From positions 102,305,657 to 102,369,656 of the forward strand of contig OX388343.1 in NCBI GenBank assembly GCA_947579665.1: a DNA stretch of 64,000 nt. The letters are read 5' to 3'. This document shows positions 31,128-43,073 of this stretch, piece by piece (the first letter of the stretch is position 1; each line of letters begins with the position of its first letter). The position numbers and the translations under genes were made by a program. The notes below the pieces were generated by a model, which worked only from the letters and a program-made list of their open reading frames with translations, searched no databases and was not told the origin of the DNA. This DNA is from Sympetrum striolatum (Eukaryota; Arthropoda; Insecta; Odonata; Libellulidae).

Positions 31128-34100
31128 AAGTACAAGATGAAAGTGTCCCTTGATTCTCTACGGGGAAAATATAAGTAGGATTAAGTATAGAAGTTCTCCT
31201 TGTCTCTCGTATTAGGTTAGTTCTATGTTCATCGAAAAAAAAACCAGTTTAATTATTATCAACGATCTCTTAATTTGTTGCCGAAATCTATATTTGAGGA
31301 CATAAACATGAATCTTCTAGAATTTTTCAATTTTTGTCCCAAGCTTATGGAATGATTCAAATGCCACCTGCAACAAGCGGTGCGTCGAAAAGGTTCACCT
31401 TTAATCTCCATCTTATGATTCTAACTATATTAACCATTTCATCTAATTTTTTATAAAGTGAACGGCACAAGGAAATAACTGGCAAAAGAATAGAAAAACT
31501 TGGTTTTCTTGCACAAACTTTTTTATTCGAGCGAAATGGAAAGCAGCAAGCAGCAGAAGTCAAAGAATAGCAAAATATTTTGATAAAATATTTTTAAGAT
31601 AGTATTTAATTAAAATTCAGATTCATCTTGCACGATTAAAAAGATCTTGTGGCAAAATAAACGGCAAATCGTATGTTCAACAGAAGAATTATTTCTGCGA
31701 GTCACTCGTTCATTAACATCGCACCTAATTCAAGCGAATATTTCGTGAGATATGAATTCGTGAATACATTCATAGAAAATACGTCATGTGAGCTCTATAA
31801 AATAATTCTTGAGTTTTTTGCTAAAAATAACAAAAGATGGATGGTGGAAATAAACATGGATGACAGTTTTAAGATTTAAGGCTAATTAAATCATTTTCAC
31901 TCATATGAAAATGAACTACAATTGAAAACATATTTGCTGTATAGATAATGAATTTCATCTTAAATTAGTTCTAATAAATGATATGACGGCATTATCATTA
32001 TTATTTATAAAGTTATAAATATTGTAATGCGGCTTAAACGTAGAACTCGTCAGAAGGAAAAAATTAATGTACATCATTGTAAATTTCACGTTAAAAAGAA
32101 AAACATTACAATTAATATCTGCGAAAAAGAGATATTTGTAATAAAAATGGAACCTGCAAACATCAATACCAGTTATCACGATGAACAATATGTTTCATAA
32201 AACCTGTATGCGGCATTTACATTCTTACTTGTTTTCTATCCTATTTTAAATGGCGAATGATGTAGGTACATTTAGCCATAATGATATTTTATGTTATCGC
32301 TGTGCACATCATAACATAAAATGATGGACGTTTCTCATCAATTATTTTCACTAAAATCCCACAGTCATAAGAATGTTAAATATGTTCCTTTAATACGTTT
32401 TGTATATACCTCTTCGTATATTTACAAAGCGATTATTCTTTAAAATACACAGCTGTATCAAGCAGAAACAACCGGGCAGTCGCTTTCATTTGTCGTACGC
32501 GCTTGCGTAGACAGATACGTCGAGGAAGGATGCCGAATGTTTTCCCCCGTGAGAAATCGATGTTTGCTCAAAAGAACCCTCGGAGCGAATGGGAGAGAGA
32601 TGAAAAAGAGCTGGAACAGGTTGGAGAGACACGATTTCATAAAAATAATGTTCAACTAAAGCTCGCCCTTTCGAATCAAGAGGCGGTGAATCAAATCTTT
32701 TGTTAAAATTGTGTTCACATCTTATGGTGGTAAATGAATTTCAAATCGAACGAAAGTAAAATAAAAATGCGCGGTACATATACACTTTGAATTCAGAATT
32801 TCGTTGGTTCGTAAATAAAACGTGAAATTCTAAAAAGAAACATTGCCATTCGTCGACCCAGTGTTTCAGCGTTTTGCAAGTACCAGTGTTTTCAAAAACC
32901 AATTGATACCAGTAATTTCATCTTCAATGCAGTTTTAAACGAGGTTGACATCACCATACAAAAGCAAACTTCATCGATGACCACGAATGACCTTAAAAGG
33001 ATGAATATGACCTTAAAAGGAGCATATTAGGAAAGTTTGATCAAATAATATTTTGAAAGCTGTAATTCAGTAAACAGTGATTGTTATGCCAGGTCCATTC
33101 GGGGGAAAGCGACGAATTGCTTCTCTCAACTTCGGGTGAAATCGGATGACAACGGAACTTGAAAATGATGAATTTTGTTGAATGTATGAATACCTTTTAG
33201 CGTCGAAAAAATGAGGGACATTTGCCAAAAATGACATGTGGATGCAAAAGGTGCCCATTGTAAAGTGATATTTCAATGGCAAAATTTGCATCGTTACAGA
33301 ATCGTTTTAGAAACAATTAGCAGAACCTTCCGACTTTACGTACCAGTCACTCTGCGATATATTTAAGTCTACTCAGAATATAAGATACTGTCGCAATCAA
33401 AACCAAATTAAAATATTGAGTCACTGATTCATTTAGAATAGGAAGGAAAGCGGTAATGGCAATCACTGAATTCCATGCTAAATCCATTTTCTTTGATAAC
33501 CATTACCTTTTCTAAGAATTGTGTATCCAGAACTTCTTTTCTATACTAGGGATTCGAGAGTACGCATTTCCACAATTTGTCAATGGGCACGAGGCTGCTG
33601 TACTCAAGATATCTTCATTTTCATCTTCCCTGACTTTCGCAGAGTGCTCGGTAAATAAACTCGATTGACAAACGCGATTCGAGCGTAACTCCTTGGAAGA
33701 GATGGAGAAATTGAGGTGTTAGACGGGCTGCCTACTCCACAGATCTCTGAAGAGAAATTCGAGTTGATATAAGCTATAAGCATAACACAACTAAATACTT
33801 TCGTCAAATGAAACAAAATATGAATAATGAACTATAAAAATACAAGAAATAGAACCAATCGTACTTTTACAACAACTTTGTTTCCTAATAGCTTCAAAAT
33901 ATTTCCATAAGGATTAAAATTAGTAATTATTATAAATTTTGAAACTCTAAGATGGCAGAACCAAATAACAGTACACGCAGAGGTTCTATCGCTGAATACC
34001 AACCACTTTGGGAATAATTTAATCTTCTGCATAAACTTGATATAATGCATTTGAGGGTAAATTTGATATCTATATTACGCTAGGAAGAAAATGCATTATA

Positions 34101-34934
34101 GCATTTCTGAAGTACATCAATTATTTAACAACAGTGTGATATTTCATAACGTACGATTATCTTTCCATTTTCCTTTTATCATTTCACGTTTAAAACAATT
34201 GCGCTTACTCCGATATTCATCCAGGTTGCCCATTCCCTCGCTCCCAGGGACTTTCGATTTAATTATCCCCTTAATTAACTCTCCGAAAGTCCCTTGAATC
34301 CGATTCTAAAGACTCGCCAACCCCTGCTGCATGTATGGATATTTCGAATGAATACACTCTAGCCACGCACAATCAGCAGAAAGGAAAATCTGAGATCGTT
34401 CACCGAAGTGACTTCCAAGAACGGTGGTGGTTCAACTTTTCAGTCATTTCGCCCACTTTTGTCCAGAATTGACTTAGTCACGAGGCGACCCCACATTATG
34501 CTCGTCTCTGTTTGCGCAGCTTCAACTGGAAATACTTCAAAAACGAAAACAATGAATTATTCGGGATTAAGTGGCGCAGGGGCAGACGCTTTCCACGATT
34601 TTACGCTATGCGAAAAATAAAACATTTTCTCGAGTTGCTGCGGGGGTTCCTCTTTATATGCACGGTTTACAATTTGGCTGGGCGCCAGGCTCGCATCTAG
34701 TGTAACCGTGGGCCATCAATCAAGAGAGTTTGAAGGACTCATTACGAAGGAGAGACGGACCCCGAAATTTTTAACTTCATTAGTTTGTAGATGTACGAAG
34801 GATGCACGAACTTCAAGTCAATTTGAAAAAAATGCATTTTATAAATCATTTTATTTTTGGATGCCTTCGTATTTGCGATTTCAAGACAATAAGTCGATGT
34901 ATTATCTATAGAAACATGAACGCAGACTGTCACG
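31128..34934. other. Non-coding stretch, small hairpins only
   Basis: No gene recognised. Contains an inverted repeat ATTTTATGTTAT/ATAACATAAAAT near 32284-32322 and a compact imperfect hairpin at 33241-33292. Confidence 0.4.
33241..33292. repeat. Compact imperfect hairpin (52 nt)
   Basis: Left arm GATGCAAAAGGTGCCCATTG, loop of 13 nt, right arm CAATGGCAAAATTTGCATC. Size and bulged pairing are in the range of a short precursor hairpin, but a chance fold cannot be excluded. Confidence 0.4.
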
Positions 34935-35035
34935 AGGGCAGCGCTTTCAGTGAAATCGGTCACGGATTCGATTACCGGCGGGAACTCATGTGCGAAATGA
35001 TCTAAGCTGTCGAAGCACTTTTAACGATACTGTTA
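34935..35035 (+). mobile_element. tRNA-derived SINE, diverged copy 2
   Basis: Same family as the copies at 25350 and 61531. The tail is well kept (GTGCGAAATGATCTAAGCTG then TCGAAGCACTTTTAACGATAC), while the tRNA-like head is degraded: the B box reads GGATTCGATTACC and GGGAGCC has become GGGAACT. Confidence 0.8.
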
Positions 35036-36004
35036 TTAACTCAGACTTTACTGAAAAAAGTAAATTCTTCCTTAATTAGTTTCACGCATTAAATGATCAC
35101 TAATTCTAATTATATTTCTACTGAATACCGATGGTGTTTATAATTCAGAATCATGATTTATATGCATTTATCGATTTGGGCATTGTTAGCATGAACATAC
35201 ATAAATTACCGGAAAGCACAATTTGTATGCTGCATTCCATATTCAAAGAGATTTGCTCAGAATGATTTCATTAACATATAATTAATGTTCCAGCAAGTGT
35301 AGATCATGCTTACATCAATTTGCAGAGAAAAAATTATAATCTAGCTGTTTCCGAGTACTCCTGTATTCGAAGAAAATTTCTTGAAGAGAAGAGAGATAGC
35401 CTTTTTAGAAGTCACAGATAAAGTGATGATGAAGCAGCGATGCTTATTGAATGGCTCATCCCACAGGAGCTCACATTTATGGAATGTAACATTTTACGCA
35501 AATTAGAGAAATAAGCTATCCCAATTCGACATGAGTGCAGAAAAACATTCCGGAGAAAATTTAGACACCAATTACGTTTGTACATCTGCAGAGGTAGATA
35601 TCATTCCGAGAGGGTGACAGTCTTCCAGTACATTGAAGAAACTAAATATCAAGTAAAGGGTCACGAAATGTAGAGGAATTTCTACAGGGGGGAAATCTGT
35701 CATCGCGAGACTCATTTAGTTCCCCTTAAAACTTCAGCCAGACAGGAACATCAGAAAATCCTAGGGAACGAGGTGCACTTGTAGGCGCTATGCACACTGA
35801 GTGTTCTAACATTTACAAAGTGGTGAAGAGAAAAATAATTTTAAAGAATGATGGATGAAAATGAGGCAATTATTAGGTAGTTCGGTTTAATAATTATGGC
35901 TTGATGATCATTCAAATCTTCAGTCTGTAATAGCGGACGCCAAATAGAAGTAGTTGTATTTATCTCCAGATGGCGCATCTATCGCAAGGTGAATCCTGAT
36001 TGGT
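35036..36004. other. Non-coding stretch, nothing recognised
   Basis: No gene or repeat recognised. CCAGATGGCGC at about 35966 partly matches the CTCF core. Confidence 0.4.
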
Positions 36005-36165
36005 TGTCCGTGTACGTGAAACGTGTAGAGATAGAAGTTGCCCATCTCCTTAGGTACACGTACGTACGTACACGGGGACTATATCTGGTGCCATTCATTT
36101 ATACACGGCCAACTTTTGTAGGTTTCACGTTAACGCTACACGTCTTAAGTACACGTTGATTGTGT
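36005..36165. repeat. Imperfect inverted repeat with CGTACGTAC core
   Basis: GTGTACGTGAAACGTGTAG at 36010-36028 is mirrored by CTACACGTCTTAAGTACAC at 36136-36154. Between them lies TACACGTACGTACGTACACG. It may be a small MITE; no target duplication was found. Confidence 0.4.
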
Positions 36166-36248
36166 CCAGCCATTACGTCTGGAGGTGTTTACCACGCCAC
36201 ACATATGCACTTTGTACAAATCACAGCGCTTTCATTCGAATCCCTATT

Positions 36249-36430
36249 AAACACGCAGGCGGTGGTCCGCCTGAGGGGAGGCACCTGCGTGTTTTCGGAT
36301 CAATACGGTTGAGGGCTTGAGGTGGGTTGTGCTGTTGGGTTAGGGCCTGTGTGCAGACGTGAAAGGGGAGATCCATCTCATTGGGGCCGGTGAGTGGTCA
36401 CATCTCGACCTGCGTCTGCAAACGGCGGGG
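36249..36430. other. GC-rich hairpin-dense island, unknown
   Basis: Unusually GC-rich for the locus. AAACACGCAGG (36249-36259) pairs with CCTGCGTGTTT (36284-36294), with an inner AGGCGG/CCGCCT hairpin. Further on, TGCAGACG (36352-36359) pairs with CGTCTGCA (36413-36420). No open frame or known RNA family recognised. Confidence 0.4.
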
Positions 36431-39299
36431 AAATGCAGTCGTTAACGATGAAAAGTGGAGGGTGGCGAATTAGAAGCCTCAAGCCATTCGAATGTCGACC
36501 ATTAGCGAGAAAGGTTTATAATGGATTTAGAAAAATAAGCTGTGATATGAAGCGAATATGAATAAACAATTTAATAAAATATGGGCATCCCTCGACAGTT
36601 GGTGTGTTTTGTAACAGCGGTGAAAATCAAATAAATTCGATACAACGCTGTCGTGATCCTTGTCATCGAGTAACAATTGGAACGTATAAATATATAAGTA
36701 TTCTTTTGTAAGTCTATACAAGACAGCTTCCTTCAGAACCCAATCTGATTTCTCAATCAGATGACAGCTGGCACAATAAACAATGAGAATATTCATCTTT
36801 ATTTAACAAAAAATCACAGTGTATACCTCCAAAAGAAGCAAATGAGACTAAATCAGAAGAAATACATGGATTAGATTACGATGGTTTATGTTCGCCTGTC
36901 AGCTAATTTCAGGGTGAAGTAAAGTAGAACTAATTAGCAAGCTAGATGCAAGCCATATTTACAAAAAAGGACTTAAATGGACCATGGACAGCGTAACGGC
37001 ATAGAAATACATCTCTACTTCTTCGTGTCGATATGAGTATATAGAAAAGCGAATATTATTAGTGATCCAAACATTACCTGAAAGCGCACGTCCGCTGAGT
37101 GCAACACCAGAAGCCAAACAAAGGCAGCGACCAGTTATTGAAACCGTCCATTCGATCAATCGGACGAACAGAGATATCGCTGCGAATCTAATGGGATATC
37201 CGATCGAAAGGGGCCAATTCAACTATCTATTGAATGTGCACGAATTAATTGGGTCGTCAAATCGCGAAATCGAAACAAAGGAAAAAGCTATCGATGGATC
37301 GCAATGAAAATATGGTTCAAATGATAATGAATGCCAAAGAGATGATAACATCCATATTTGTGGAGGGAATCTAAATGATATTTGCAGATTATTCAATCGT
37401 GAAATTTTCATTACTGGCACTGAATTGGCTGAATAGCTTATATATTTGAAGAGGAATCGAATCTTCAAGATAAAATGGAGTGAAAAATATTACTATTGAT
37501 TCATAGATATTTAAAAAACCTTATTGGTACTTTCCTCCTTCTATACATCCATATTTTGTACCGAGGCAGTTAAATATCTAGCAACTGTATCCCGCTGAAA
37601 TTTTATCAAAAAGAAAATCATCAATATTATATATCTCCTGTGGATATTCATGTCCTCAGTTAGCCAGAATAATGAGTCCCTTCTTATTGAAAAACGATCA
37701 CATATTTGCTTTCCCTATAGTACGAGAACTTCGGGATCCCAAATTTTATCTGTGAGACAAAATGATCTTTGTAAGGTATTCTTGTGTGGTCGCAATGCAA
37801 AGCTGGCTTTTAAGAAAAGATTCCAAAAGTTCCAGAGATCGTCCTCCACGAGTTTCCAGCATTAACCATTAGTGCAGTTGAATCTCTTTCTCATAAATTT
37901 GTATAAGAGGATTAAAGTGGCTGCGAAACCTACCAACGCCTCCGCTTTAAGTCAAGTTTAAGCCCACTTTGTCAGGGTGAGCCTAAACATAGTATTTCAA
38001 ATAAATCCTGATTTATCTCCCGAAATTAAATCTATTAGTTAGTTTTATCACTCCTGCTACCGTATCTCCATGAGCATTTTTCATTCCTCTTTTGGTTCAT
38101 AATAGACGAAAATATATCTTCCATTTCCTTATGAATCAGTCTTGCTGATGGAAGTGATGATACTAAAGCTTCGTGATGCTGAAGAACAGCATTTATGAAG
38201 GTGATTCTCAATTGGCTGGTACGAAAAGAGTGAAACATAGGGTCATAGTTCAGCATTAACATATTCACATTCTCTCTCACATTTCCTCTCGCAGAATTCT
38301 GGATCAGAGAGGAAAGCAAAGTAAAATCGTCCTAATTATTGTTTCGAAAGCTTTTGGTAGCTAATGGTGTTTGGGTTAAACCAACCTTCGATTTTCCTTT
38401 TGAAAAATATCCAATCGCTTGAGATTAAATTCGGATGTATGCGGACATTTCTCTTCTCTTAAATCACTCCTTAATTTCGGATATCTTTCCAGTTCTCTGT
38501 CTTTCCCCAAAGCTGGTATCAATTCAAAAGTAGCAAATCTGGAAATAAGCAATTTTCATTTTCACGGAACTAAAGAATTGTGACGCCTTTGGTCTCTTCC
38601 GTGGAAAGTAAAATGTAATTTCACTTTGTAAGCGGCGAAGCCGAAATGAAAGCTTCAGGCAAAGGGAATGCTTATTATTATTATTAATTCCGCTTCTTTT
38701 CCTTTCCGGAAATTTCCACTAGAAAGAATTTGATATGTGTGAGAATGAAGAAGCTCCCAAATTCAGCCTCGTTTAACAAAAATGAGCGAGTAATTGAATA
38801 AAACATCGAAATCGGTATTAAATAAGTATTGGAAAGAAAGAATTCGAATAATTAGTTTCACTCTTTATTTTTCCTAAAGTCAAAAAGCGCCTGAATAGGG
38901 AAAATAACACTATTGGAATAAAATTGGGAACACTTACTCAAAAATGATTTAATTTAAAAATTAAATAACTTTAATCAGTCCAACAACTGTACGTTTCGTG
39001 TAGAAGTCCAATTTTCGTGTCTTTAACGCCGTAATAAATGGTTGACGAGACTTGTGTTCGTTCGTATTCATGTTTACTCTTTCCTGAAGTGGAACACGAA
39101 TAATAATTACGGAATAATTACTTTGCCTAATGATTTATCAATATAAAACAAATGCTTCAAATCCTGACCTGGTTGCGTTTCGACTGTTTTTATACATTTA
39201 AATACATATTTGCTCAAATTAGGGTAAAAAAAGTAAAACAGTGAAAAAAGAGATAAGAAAATTTTCAAGAATTTTGTATATTTAATAATTATATGTATT
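36431..39299. other. Non-coding stretch, nothing recognised
   Basis: Several chance frames under 100 codons, none with family features. Confidence 0.4.
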
Positions 39300-39447
39300 A
39301 CATACTGCCTTTGGGAGGTTTTGGGGGGTTTTCCTCCCGACTGGGGTGAATACCAGGCAGATTATGTAATTTCCTCCCCCCCCATGATATGACTACCACC
39401 TGGCCTTGTGCCTACTTGTAGTTTTAATAAATAAATAAATAAATAAC
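39300..39447 (+). repeat. Retroposon-like 3' tail ending (AATA)n
   Basis: A G-rich and C-rich block (GGGAGGTTTTGGGGGGTTTT, CCTCCCCCCCC) is followed by CCACCTGGCCTTGTGCCTAC, TTGTAGTTTTAATAAATAAA and further AATA repeats. The gene-free GC-rich body with an A-rich repeated tail looks like the 3' end of a LINE or SINE. The family is not recognised. Confidence 0.45.
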
Positions 39448-40084
39448 AAACCAATTATCTGGAGACTGCATCAACATGGAAGGAATGTCATTCCTCGTTC
39501 GAAGTCTCGTCTTTATTGTGAACCTTTCGAATTTGCACGCAAGATGTCCTTCTCGGGCGACTGAGGACAACTTGAGGAAGTGACATACTTTGTTTTCCTT
39601 GGAAGTGACTGCGAAAGAGCGGGGAGAGACAATAAAGCGACATGCCGTGGGCACACCAATTTTAACAACCTCTGGATAAGACATTTATCCCGAAAGAGGT
39701 GAGAGGGAAACTTTCATCACGGAAAATTTCTAAATAAAAATCGAAGGAGGATTTTTGAACGATTCGGAGAGAGTGTGAAATCTGCTTCATGCAAAATTGC
39801 ACTAAAACAGAGGTGTTTGTAATTAAGTAGTTTAATAACGATTGGAAGCTCATTAAGATCAAGATATAACTACAATTACGCCGAAAATTCAGGATTTAGG
39901 TACTGTAAAAATGAACTTACTGCATCTGGTCGATGATTCTTATTCCTAATCATGAAGCTACGTAAAATATGAGTTTACTTCATGAAAGACGAGATTTCGC
40001 AGACTATGGGAATTGTGAGGAATTTAATGACAAATGAAGCGCACAGCATCCAAAGATGAGAAAAGGACTTCCATTACAGGACGT

Positions 40085-40139
40085 ATAGTATGGGATTATA
40101 TTAATTCACAAGAAGTGAAATAATATAATCCCATACTAT
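40085..40139. repeat. Perfect 19-bp-arm hairpin
   Basis: ATAGTATGGGATTATATTA (40085-40103) and its exact complement (40121-40139) with a 17-nt loop. No target duplication visible. Confidence 0.8.
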
Positions 40140-40795
40140 CATGAATATAAAAGTTCGGGGTGAAAGAATTTTTTATATCTAATGAAACCCAAAAAAAATC
40201 TTGTTTCCCTTTCCTAAAAGTTCTAGGATTTATTTTAATTCGAAAATGCCAAGGATGAAATAATATTACTCACAAAAAATTAGACCATGATTGAAAACTC
40301 CAATTGATAAAAAAAGAGAGAATTAAATACTCCACGTAAAATATTTAATCTGGATAGAGTTCTTATTTTAGCCGTTTTTCCTTTGTTTATATAGATCATT
40401 CATGTGCAATATCCCGTCGGTATTCGATGAAGTACGTGTATATAGACGAATGAAATGGTTATTTCAGAACATATCGGCTTAGGATGAAGTACGTATTAGT
40501 GATGCCTAATCAATGGGACGAACGATAAAACGCAGTTAAAGAATCGGTATAGAAGGGAAAAGAGGACATTACCATTGTACAAGGCTAAAAAAATTAAGAT
40601 TATTAATATAATATCATTTGGAGATAGGGTAATGAAGTATAAGGGTAGTATTAAGAGTAATTCAGCTATCAGATAATAATTATGTTCTGATAGCTGATAA
40701 TCAAATAATGTGGTTGCAAATTGTATGGGATTAGGTCTTATAGCAAAAGTAAACGAACGTATAGTACCTCATTAATGATTCTACATAAAATACAT

Positions 40796-41103
40796 ACGTG
40801 GTGCATTCAAGTTAAAACACCTCCGACTTTTTTTCTCAGGACTGGCTAATAATGGAAACATGTGGTTTGTTTTAAAATACGCGCACACTCATTGTTAACG
40901 TGTGATAGAGATTTCAGCGCTCTACGGCACGTAGAATTTTAGCGGCAGCGGAGATAGTTAGGAGGGTTATTGATACTTAAAATGGCGACTTTCTCAGTAC
41001 AAGAACAGAACAGACAGTGTGTTATCATTCGTTTTCTCCATTTGCGTGGTGTGCCACCGACTGAAATTCATCGCCAGTTGACTGAGACATGTGAGACGTA
41101 ATA
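40796..41103 (+). mobile_element. mariner element, 5' fragment
   Basis: Starts near a TA with GGTGCATTCAAGTTAAAACA and CCTCCGAC, typical of mariner 5' ends, then an untranslated leader and the start of the transposase. The sequence breaks off about 300 bp in, and no right end is present. Confidence 0.75.
40982..41101 (+). pseudogene. mariner transposase N-terminus
   Basis: ATG then 39 residues before TAA: the first helix-turn-helix contains QNRQCVIIRFLHLRGVPPTE then IHRQLTETC, the characteristic start of mariner/SETMAR-type transposases. The second DNA-binding helix set and the DD34D catalytic domain are missing. Confidence 0.85.
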
Positions 41104-42926
41104 TGAAATAAAACCTCAATTGAACAAATTATTAGTTACTGAGTATAAAATATGACAGTTATCTTCTGACAAAAGAAGTGATTGGAAACCCTTAAGATTC
41201 ATATGAATCGATCTTTCTTTGACAGAACTCTAGTAAAGGTTGTCTCGCTAAAAACCCAAAAGGTGTGGTAATACAGTCTCAAAGATCGCAATGTTTACGC
41301 TTGAGGCGATTCTCTCGGCTTCGGAAGAAGAGGAAACACACTGGAAGCCTCTCGCTTTGAGCCATCAAAGTAATCCCATAAAAAGAGGGAGCCAATAACG
41401 GCCACTTTGAGCTCATATGTATGTACGTACAAGAAGCACACAAGTGTTTCTCGCGGAATTCTTCGAGAATGATTTTAATGACGGAAGGGAACTAAAGAGA
41501 AAAGCAGGTAAACTTCCTCGATGAAAGGACACGCACAGCAGCTTCTTTCATAACTGTACATTTACAGCATTCTAGAGCAATCCGTTTCGGAATGGCATCA
41601 GAGTGAAAAAGGCGCCGGTTGGACTAGCTACTCGGCATAATCTTCTTCTCCTAATATCATTAATTTTATCTTTTCAGGGTAGAGTGCTTTGAGGGAAATC
41701 TGACGTAATCCATCTCCATATTTGCAACAATGTATTGCTCTCCTCCTCTCTGCATCGCAGTGATTTCCAGTAGTGAGTGATTCAGTGATTTCTAGTAAGT
41801 TCGTCTACATTATAATCATGAAATGTGGAACGAAAATGATTCGGGAATTGCCTAGTCCTTTGAGGTAGATCTAACATATAAATGATATGCAGACAGAAGG
41901 TAAACTGGATCGCTATGTCCTCTGTTTCCATAATCTCTTCATATTCTTCCCTCTTTCGTCACAAAAGTTCTAATTTTGAAAATTTACCTTTTTAATTCAC
42001 TTTATAGGACGGTGCAGTAAAGACTTTTCGCTATAGTTCTGCAGGAAGGAAGAACGAGACAGAACGGAAACGAGATGTGGCTTCAATTAAAAGAGACAAT
42101 ATCGTGTGACGCCTAAGAAGGCTGGTCCACCTCTTGCTTTTTAATTATGAAGCATGCGGTGTCATGACGATAAGAGATGCGGTTTAAATATAAATTATGT
42201 AGCAAAACATCTTTTATTAGCAGCGCAGGAGATGGAATAACAATAATATTTCGTCTTCATGTTTGGGCGTATTTTAGTCGATTATGACCATTCCTACAAT
42301 TACCCCATTTTTTAACACACACAAACAATCATGCCATAAACAGGATTCGAAAATGGAATAAAATAAATTGTAATTGAAATGAAAATACTAATTTCACGAA
42401 GAAAAAATTGCATCTTGAATCGATACGTAAGTCGAGGTGACAACGAAATCAAAACAACGGATTTGTTATTGCATTAGCTAAAGCAACGCTTGGGTTTGTT
42501 ATTTTCCAAAAAAAAAAGTTTCAACGATTGAGTGATATTATAAGATACTTCTAAAACGATCACGTATGAAATTAGGCCGGAGATATAGGTATGCCATTTC
42601 AAAAAATAATTAACAACTCAAAACACATTTAATGAACAACGCTTTTTAAAAAACAACGCTATTTTAAAAATAGCGTAAATTTTTATTTTTCAAGGACTTA
42701 ATAGTCTACGAAGCATTATGTAGACTTAATTAGATAACATGATATTAACTGTTCAAATGAGAGATATCGTGAAAAGTGTGTATGAACAAAAATCTCAAAT
42801 ATAAAAATTATTTCAAAAATGGTATATTTTGAGTACGCATATCGTAATTTAAAGAAGGGAGCAAACGAGTAAATGTTATTGTAAAACGTAGAATTTAGTT
42901 TAGTATTCAAAGAGAGTGAAACCTGT
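41104..42926. other. Non-coding stretch, nothing recognised
   Basis: No gene or bounded repeat recognised. Confidence 0.4.
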
Positions 42927-43073
42927 TATGAAAATGAACAGCAGATTTTGTATTTTAAGTGTATTTTGTATCACAAGTGTAATAAAATATTTCTTGGGGA
43001 AATCTTCTTCTTGTGGACACTTGTGTACTAAAATATTTCTTGTGAAAAATACAGTCTGCTGTTCATTTTCATA
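42927..43073. repeat. Foldback repeat, 19-bp perfect arms
   Basis: TATGAAAATGAACAGCAGA at 42927-42945 and its exact complement at 43055-43073. Inside, AAAATATTTCTTG occurs twice with CACAAGTGT/ACTTGTGT partners, making a second level of inverted symmetry. GAGTGAAACCTG lies just before the left arm and again at about 43117, so the surroundings may be partly duplicated. Confidence 0.7.

Noticed and set aside
39900..39960. Minus-strand donor GATGCA|GTAAGT with a phase fitting the missing Unc-76 5' exon
   Set aside because: The required frame has a TGA about ten codons upstream and shows none of the conserved N-terminal residues.
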